From Spirochaetaceae bacterium (GTDB lineage Bacteria > Spirochaetota > Spirochaetia > DSM-2461), in assembly GCA_016342385.1 (NCBI GenBank), contig JAEINM010000104.1, positions 1 to 10,850 of the forward strand: DNA of 10,850 bases. The letters run 5' to 3'. This document shows, in pieces, positions 6,709 to 10,850 of the stretch. Below the pieces are notes generated by a model that was not told where the DNA came from, searched no databases, and saw only the letters and a program-made list of their open reading frames with translations. A program made the position numbers and the translations under genes. How positions within the stretch are numbered: position 1 is the first letter of the stretch; each line of letters opens with the position of its first letter.

Positions 6709-8367
6709 TCATTTCGTTTTCATCACCTTTACACCACCCCAGTCTTCCGGTGGGGGATTTATGATATAATCTGAGCATCGCTCAGAAATAATGGCAGAAA
6801 CTTTGTCTCCCGGAATTAACAACCGGACCTCTTCAAAGCAGGCAATACCCTCTTTAAATCGCCTATTGATATAACAGTCCATTCCTCTGCTATGGATCTC
6901 CCAGGCTTTTTTCTCTTTATCATCGAGTTTTTTTACGGCAGAATAAATCTTTACCCCTTGAGTTTTACCTTTAACCGCTACAGTATCGAGAAAACGACAG
7001 GGGATTTTTTCTTTAACCTCGTCATAAAGGGTTTCAGAGATTATCAGATCCTGGCCATATTCTTTTGTTAGGCCTTCAAGACGGGACGCAAGATTCACCG
7101 CATCTCCGATAACCGTATAATCCATCTTTTTTTCTGTTCCGATATTTCCCACAGTCACTTCGCCATAATTAACACCTATACCTGTTTTAAATTCCGGTTT
7201 GCCCATTTCAATCTGCTGCTTATTAAAGCGATGAATTCCATCTACCATTTCCAGTGCGGCGTAAACTGAATTTAATGTGTCATCTTCATAGGCAACAGGA
7301 GCTCCGAAAAAAGCCATGATAGCGTCTCCTATGTATTTATCCACAATACCATTTTTATCCATTATAATATCAACCATAATATCAAAATAGCGATTAAGAG
7401 AATTAACCAGGTCATCGGGAGCAAGTCTTTCTGAAATTGATGTAAAAGAACGTATATCGGAAAAAAGAATCGACAAATGTCTGTTATTACCAATGAGCAT
7501 GGATTCGGGATTGGCAAAAAGGCTGTCAATTAAATCCTGAGGAACATATTTTTCAAACATATTCCGGATTTTTCTCTCTTTTTTTCTGGCGATTACCGCC
7601 TCCATAGCAAATTCTTTGATCTTAGTGTAAGCTCCCTCCAGTTCTTCAGACATAATATTGAATGTATGGGCAAGATCACCTGTCTCATCATTAAACTCCA
7701 CTTTTACTCTTCGTGACAGATCATTATCGGCGATAATGGACTTCATTGTATCGACGACATTATTGAGAGGCTTAGTTAATATCTGAGAAAGCCAGGCCAG
7801 CATTATAACGGCAATAAAAACACCGGCAGCGATAATTATTATCGTCTGTGTGGTAATTCTGTTCACAGAGAAATAAAAGGTATCTCTTTCTTCTGTTAAA
7901 AAAAGAAACCAGCCGAAAGGTTCAAACCAAAATCCCTTCCCGACCCTCTCGACTCCTCCCAGAGTGATGTCCTGCATTTCACGGGACTGCTTTTCAATGA
8001 GCCCTTTAATCTGCTTCATTTCAGCCGGTAAGATTGAAATATCACCCGTCTGCATCTCCAGTATACCATCTATATTAAAAGCCAGAATTAATTCCGTATT
8101 ACTTCGTATTATACTGTAGGCAAAAGCCTCAACCCCTGCTTTTGTAGCTTCAACCATATCAGTACGGTCTGTAAAATTATTATCGACCAGGAGTTTCCAT
8201 TGATTTTCTGTATATTTTTCAATCTCTTCCGCTTTAAAACCGAGAAAATTTCTGGCTATTTCAGAAATCCCCGATGTGGAAGCAAAATAGGCACTGAATC
8301 CGGCTAATGTAAGAGTCACAATTATTAGCGGAAGAACAATGGAGATAATTTTCGCTCTGATTCTCAT
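6709..8367 (-). CDS. Membrane-bound class III adenylate cyclase with periplasmic sensor and HAMP domain
   Basis: Converts ATP to cAMP. From Met at 8367 it has 552 residues: TM1 (about 6-27), a periplasmic domain (about 28-171, possibly Cache-like but not diagnostic), TM2 (about 172-194), HAMP (about 195-247; KPLNNVVDTM and FNDETGDLAHTFN), a linking helix, the cyclase domain (about 297-477), a helical TPR-like tail (about 485-535) and an end PPPEDWGGVKVMKTK. Catalytic residues are complete: metal-binding Asp 304 (FSDIRSFT) and Asp 348 (DKYIGDAIMAFFG), ATP-selecting Lys 344 and Asp 416 (MDYTVIGD), and transition-state Asn 425 and Arg 429 (NLASRLE). The Lys/Asp pair favours adenylate over guanylate cyclase. 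I chose this start over an in-frame ATG at 8406 because GAAAGGG lies 5 nt upstream and the membrane helix begins directly after it. It is the first gene after a promoter and heads the envelope gene cluster. Confidence 0.95.
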   Translation of the reverse strand: MRIRAKIISIVLPLIIVTLTLAGFSAYFASTSGISEIARNFLGFKAEEIEKYTENQWKLLVDNNFTDRTDMVEATKAGVEAFAYSIIRSNTELILAFNIDGILEMQTGDISILPAEMKQIKGLIEKQSREMQDITLGGVERVGKGFWFEPFGWFLFLTEERDTFYFSVNRITTQTIIIIAAGVFIAVIMLAWLSQILTKPLNNVVDTMKSIIADNDLSRRVKVEFNDETGDLAHTFNIMSEELEGAYTKIKEFAMEAVIARKKERKIRNMFEKYVPQDLIDSLFANPESMLIGNNRHLSILFSDIRSFTSISERLAPDDLVNSLNRYFDIMVDIIMDKNGIVDKYIGDAIMAFFGAPVAYEDDTLNSVYAALEMVDGIHRFNKQQIEMGKPEFKTGIGVNYGEVTVGNIGTEKKMDYTVIGDAVNLASRLEGLTKEYGQDLIISETLYDEVKEKIPCRFLDTVAVKGKTQGVKIYSAVKKLDDKEKKAWEIHSRGMDCYINRRFKEGIACFEEVRLLIPGDKVSAIISERCSDYIINPPPEDWGGVKVMKTK

Positions 8368-8372
8368 TTGAT

Positions 8373-8380
8373 CCCTTTCT
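8373..8380 (-). promoter_or_regulatory. Ribosome binding site fixing the cyclase start
   Basis: AGAAAGGG on the minus strand ends 5 nt before the ATG at 8367. The in-frame ATG at 8406 is preceded only by a T-rich stretch with no purine-rich site. This decides the start. Confidence 0.75.
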
Positions 8381-8387
8381 AATATAT

Positions 8388-8395
8388 ATATCGGC
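8388..8395 (-). promoter_or_regulatory. Possible sigma-28 (FliA) type -10 element
   Basis: GCCGATAT on the minus strand matches 7 of 8 bases of the FliA -10 consensus GCCGATAA. The best -35 candidate, TAAG within TAAGGTTT (8417-8410), is about 3 bp too far upstream. A start here would leave a leader of about 15 nt that just keeps the ribosome binding site. Weak evidence. Confidence 0.2.
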
Positions 8396-8438
8396 AAAAT
8401 GCCCATATAAAACCTTAAAAATTGAGGCTACACTTTAT

Positions 8439-8467
8439 ATTATAGGGTAAAGGAATGAGAATTTAAG
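8439..8467 (-). promoter_or_regulatory. Sigma-70 type promoter for the adenylate cyclase gene
   Basis: A perfect -10 hexamer TATAAT lies at 8444-8439 on the minus strand. The -35 is poor: CTTAAA at 8467-8462 with a 17-bp spacer matches 3 of 6 consensus bases. The start would be near 8432, giving a leader of about 65 nt. A poor -35 beside repeated heptamers suggests activator control. The surroundings are AT-rich, so chance similarity is possible. Confidence 0.5.
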
Positions 8468-8511
8468 TAGTAGAGTGATTTTTGATAAAAAACACATTCT
8501 CAATTCTCATT
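8454..8511. repeat. 10-bp perfect inverted repeat with three TGAGAAT heptamers around the cyclase promoter
   Basis: AATGAGAATT at 8454-8463 and its exact complement AATTCTCATT at 8502-8511 face each other across 38 nt. On the minus strand, TGAGAAT occurs twice in direct tandem (8509-8503 and 8502-8496). The third copy, in inverted orientation, occupies 8456-8462 between the -35 and -10 candidates. The layout suggests binding sites for a regulator of the cyclase gene. No T-run follows the stem on the minus strand, so a terminator is less likely. Confidence 0.5.
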
Positions 8512-8526
8512 AGGCTTCTTCCCTAA
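8510..8526 (-). terminator. Weak hairpin just after the SET gene
   Basis: TTAGG and CCTAA form a 5-bp stem with a 7-nt loop, starting 2 nt after the SET gene stop. A run of six T follows only after about 17 nt (8493-8488), so this is at best a poor intrinsic terminator. Readthrough into the cyclase gene is plausible. Confidence 0.25.
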
Positions 8527-8528
8527 TT

Positions 8529-9152
8529 TTACCTATCACCATCTAGATCCGCCAGCTGACGGAATCCTCCGCTCCAGTATTCATCACCATAAGAGACAAA
8601 AAGCTGTTCATTGGCTTCAATGTCCCTATTGGCGATAAAAAAAATAAGCCACTGACCCTTGTGCAGAGTGTGTTCTACATCGAGATTGTAATCTTTATGA
8701 TGATTGACAAAGCGCAGTTCATTCCCCTCAAGCCGTCCATTAATCTCAAGAGTGACCGAACCGGTGTCATCGGGATAATCCCAAGAAAAATCAGTTTCAT
8801 AGGATCCGTCAGGAAAGACCTCAGTCTGCTCTTCACTGATTCTGATGACTCCTGTGTACTCACCGATAAACTCTCCCTTTGCAAGGTTTACCGCGGCAAA
8901 GAGGCCATACCCTATAGAATCGCTGATTTTCCGGATATAAACCGGAGCAATCCGGCATTGATCAATCTCAGATCCATACCGCTTATCCAATTCCAGGAAT
9001 TCAGGTTTGTTCGCTTTATAATAGGGACTTTTATAAAAATTCTTTCTAAGTAGAGGCTTCCATTCTATTCGACTTCTTTTTAAGTATACAATATTTTTTT
9101 CCCGGAAAAACCCTAGGATTTCATCTCTCCCTGAGATACATTTTTCATTCAT
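8529..9152 (-). CDS. SET-domain protein, putative protein lysine methyltransferase
   Basis: A 207-residue soluble protein without signal peptide or membrane helix. A basic N-terminal part (about 1-65) precedes a SET domain at about 70-192: the SAM-binding GYGLFA (81-86), EYTGV (98-102), the RFVNH motif with Arg 147, Asn 150, His 151 and Asn 156, and the C-terminal EQLFVSYG with the expected catalytic Tyr 188. It lacks the Cys clusters of eukaryotic pre- and post-SET regions, and NHSCxPN is replaced by NHHKDYN, so no zinc site is expected. SET proteins use S-adenosylmethionine to methylate lysines on proteins. The bacterial ones have few known substrates. The gene starts 25 bp after the TPR-type gene with a poor ribosome binding site (GGAAAC, 12 nt away), so it is probably cotranscribed. 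The substrate cannot be read from the sequence. Confidence 0.88.
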   Translation of the reverse strand: MNEKCISGRDEILGFFREKNIVYLKRSRIEWKPLLRKNFYKSPYYKANKPEFLELDKRYGSEIDQCRIAPVYIRKISDSIGYGLFAAVNLAKGEFIGEYTGVIRISEEQTEVFPDGSYETDFSWDYPDDTGSVTLEINGRLEGNELRFVNHHKDYNLDVEHTLHKGQWLIFFIANRDIEANEQLFVSYGDEYWSGGFRQLADLDGDR

Positions 9153-9177
9153 ATAAAAATTTTAGTTTCCATTAATG

Positions 9178-10850
9178 CTAAATAAAATTCCTTTTTACCG
9201 ATTCTTCAGTAATCTTTTTATTCCAATAATTATAATTGAGGAAAGAGTGTTTCATTTTCTGGTCATCAAACCTGCCGGCTCTGGACTGCAGCAGTTTGAC
9301 AGAATTGGACAGTATTTTCAGTCTCTTTTCATCATCATTAAAAGAGTCCGGTAAAATGGATGAATAAAGATAGAAATATTTATAGAAATAATGACTGGGA
9401 TTTTGCATGTTGTACCGGCTGGTTAATTCAGAAAAACCCATAACCGCATTATTTAGTTTTCCTGAAAGTCCTGTGAGAAAAAGTTTGAAAGCTTGTATTT
9501 GATTCATCAAAACATCAGTCTCACCATCTCTGGGAAGGGAATACCCCTCTATCGATGAAAACCCATCGCACCAAAGTGGAGTTTCTCCGGGAATGTTGTC
9601 TATACGCTGATAGTGAATCCCGGCACTCTTTATATATTCCAGAGCTTTATCTTCCCTCCGCCCGAAATAGGCCGCTTCTGAGAGAAAAAAGAGTGATTCA
9701 TCTGTTTGTTCCAGGGTTTTAAGTATTTCAATTCCATCTTTATAACGTTCATTATAGATTAGTGATCTCGCAATCCATCGTTTCATCAGCTCTCCGGCCT
9801 TTTCAATACCATACTTCTGAGTAATACCAATTCCCTCTTTATAGAGATCTTCACAATCTCTATAACGCCCGAGATCAAAGAGAATACGGCCCTTAAGATG
9901 AATGAGCATAATCTGCCACTCTCTTCTCCCGGCCTTTTCTGCAACGGACAGAATATCATTAACCCCCCGGAGGGCCATAGGAATATTCCCGAAGATAAAA
10001 TCTGAAAGAGATTTAAAAAATGAACTGCGGATCTGACAGAGAAGATCCCTGGATTGAAAACTGGCTCTCCGGGAGATCTCAAAATAATCCTGAGAAGTTC
10101 TGATTTTTCCCTGACCGAGCAGTGCTATTGCCAGTTCAATATTAGCCTTTGCCTCTCCGGCACTGTCTCCGGACTGCTGGAAACCGAATAAAGCCTCTTT
10201 CGCCAGATTCAACCCCCGGCTGTAATCTCCCAGACTATTCATATAAATGGAATACTGCAGCGATGCATGAGAAGAATAGGCTGATTTTTTGTGGACCTTA
10301 AGAATCTCATTTTCGCTGATTATTCTCTGAACTTCCCGATAATTTTCATCCAAAAGAGCAGATCTCATCTTTCCGGCAAAAATAATATTTTTTAGCGCAT
10401 CATTCTCTCCAATGGATAAACTGCTTTTATCATAATAGTCTTCTGATAAGTAATAATTGGCTAATGATGATTGTTTATTATTCAGAAATCTATCGAGTAA
10501 AACCATATAGACCTGAAGACTTTTACCGGTCTGTCCATACTGTAGAATAATTCTGAAGAGATTCTCTATATTCAGCTGGTTCCCCTTTTCCCACATGGAA
10601 AAGAGATGATTGGTAAAACTATTGGTCAGATCGTCTACAGTCTCATTAATTTTATATTTCAACAATTTTTCCAATTCCGGAAATATTGGTTTTGGATACT
10701 CGACTCCCTCAATAAGATGTAATAGATAGAGATGTTCCATTCTCTCTTTTATTTTTATACTGCCAGACTCTCGCATTTCAAAAAAATCAAAATAATCTTC
10801 TTTGGGAATCAGACCTTTGGAGATATGAATAAGATACAGCAGAGTCAGTG
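9178..10850 (-). CDS. C-terminal part of a TPR-repeat signalling-type protein (5' end outside window)
   Basis: The first in-frame Met (10776) has no ribosome binding site, and 24 sense codons continue to the right edge with protein-like sequence (LIHISKGLIPKEDYFDFFE). I therefore treat the gene as 5'-truncated, with at least 556 residues. Counting from the edge, TPR-like helical pairs lie at about 196-227 (SLGDYSRGLNLAKEAL), 233-268 (LLGQGKIRTSQDYFE), 316-347 (LFDLGRYRDCEDLYKEG) and 352-385. The C-terminal stretch around 527-546 (FDDQKMKHSFLNYNYWNKKI) recalls the D-x-x-L-R-x-x-F-L end of TPR domains in large AAA/STAND ATPases of bacterial signalling. If so, the missing N-terminus would hold a P-loop ATPase, perhaps with a kinase or cyclase domain. 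That is inference. No membrane segment is visible. The SET gene follows 25 bp downstream. Confidence 0.75.
   Translation of the reverse strand, partial: LTLLYLIHISKGLIPKEDYFDFFEMRESGSIKIKERMEHLYLLHLIEGVEYPKPIFPELEKLLKYKINETVDDLTNSFTNHLFSMWEKGNQLNIENLFRIILQYGQTGKSLQVYMVLLDRFLNNKQSSLANYYLSEDYYDKSSLSIGENDALKNIIFAGKMRSALLDENYREVQRIISENEILKVHKKSAYSSHASLQYSIYMNSLGDYSRGLNLAKEALFGFQQSGDSAGEAKANIELAIALLGQGKIRTSQDYFEISRRASFQSRDLLCQIRSSFFKSLSDFIFGNIPMALRGVNDILSVAEKAGRREWQIMLIHLKGRILFDLGRYRDCEDLYKEGIGITQKYGIEKAGELMKRWIARSLIYNERYKDGIEILKTLEQTDESLFFLSEAAYFGRREDKALEYIKSAGIHYQRIDNIPGETPLWCDGFSSIEGYSLPRDGETDVLMNQIQAFKLFLTGLSGKLNNAVMGFSELTSRYNMQNPSHYFYKYFYLYSSILPDSFNDDEKRLKILSNSVKLLQSRAGRFDDQKMKHSFLNYNYWNKKITEESVKRNFI

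Noticed and set aside
8393..8403. GGCA-TTT-TGCC mini hairpin near the cyclase start
   Set aside because: A 4-bp stem is too short to support a regulatory or terminator call.
8368..8406. Upstream in-frame ATG at 8406 as cyclase start
   Set aside because: It has no ribosome binding site, and it would add 13 residues before a membrane helix that follows the second Met directly. The Met at 8367 has a good site.
8661..9053. 130-codon plus-strand frame opposite the SET gene
   Set aside because: It lies entirely within the SET domain coding region, whose motifs are clear. The antisense product has no recognisable features.
9786..10082. 98-codon minus-strand frame within the TPR-type gene
   Set aside because: It is an alternative frame inside a longer gene with good helical repeat structure. 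Its composition shows no protein family pattern.

Overview
The window is a chromosomal stretch from a diderm bacterium. A spirochaete is my best guess: AT-leaning coding sequence, relaxed lipoprotein signal sequences, a transmembrane coiled-coil protein, a PEGA-like domain and a class III adenylate cyclase of a style common there. This rests on protein style and not on a marker gene. Eight coding regions are supported. Seven lie on the minus strand, and one fragment on the plus strand runs in from the left edge. I see no tRNA, rRNA, CRISPR array, transposase or phage gene, and no gene-free stretch over 300 bases.

In minus-strand transcription order, right to left, a helical TPR-type protein enters at the right edge (9178-10850). 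Its frame stays open to the end of the window, so its N-terminus is missing. A small SET-domain protein, a putative protein lysine methyltransferase (8529-9152), follows after 25 bp. Next comes the only real intergenic region (8368-8528). It holds a good TATAAT box, three copies of the heptamer TGAGAAT that form a 10-bp inverted repeat, and a weak hairpin just after the SET gene. After it comes a membrane-bound adenylate cyclase with a complete catalytic site (6709-8367).

Downstream of the cyclase are five tightly packed genes whose junctions are 7-, 1- and 8-bp overlaps and one short gap. They encode: an exported protein with a CsgG/TolB-like N-terminus, a PEGA-like segment and a C-terminal beta barrel (5491-6678); a lipoprotein (4577-5497); a 770-residue single-pass membrane protein with long coiled coils (2265-4577); a small beta-barrel protein (1667-2272); and a lipoprotein with seven propeller-type repeats ending in delta-60 repeats (222-1628). 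The last gene converges on the plus-strand fragment (1-218) with only 3 bp between stop codons.

The five genes together would supply an inner-membrane anchor with a periplasmic rod, two outer-membrane barrels and two lipid-anchored beta-rich proteins. I read this as a candidate envelope-spanning assembly of unknown function, possibly transcribed with, and linked to, the cAMP-producing sensor at its head. The parts are seen in the sequence. The assembly and its link to cAMP are inference.
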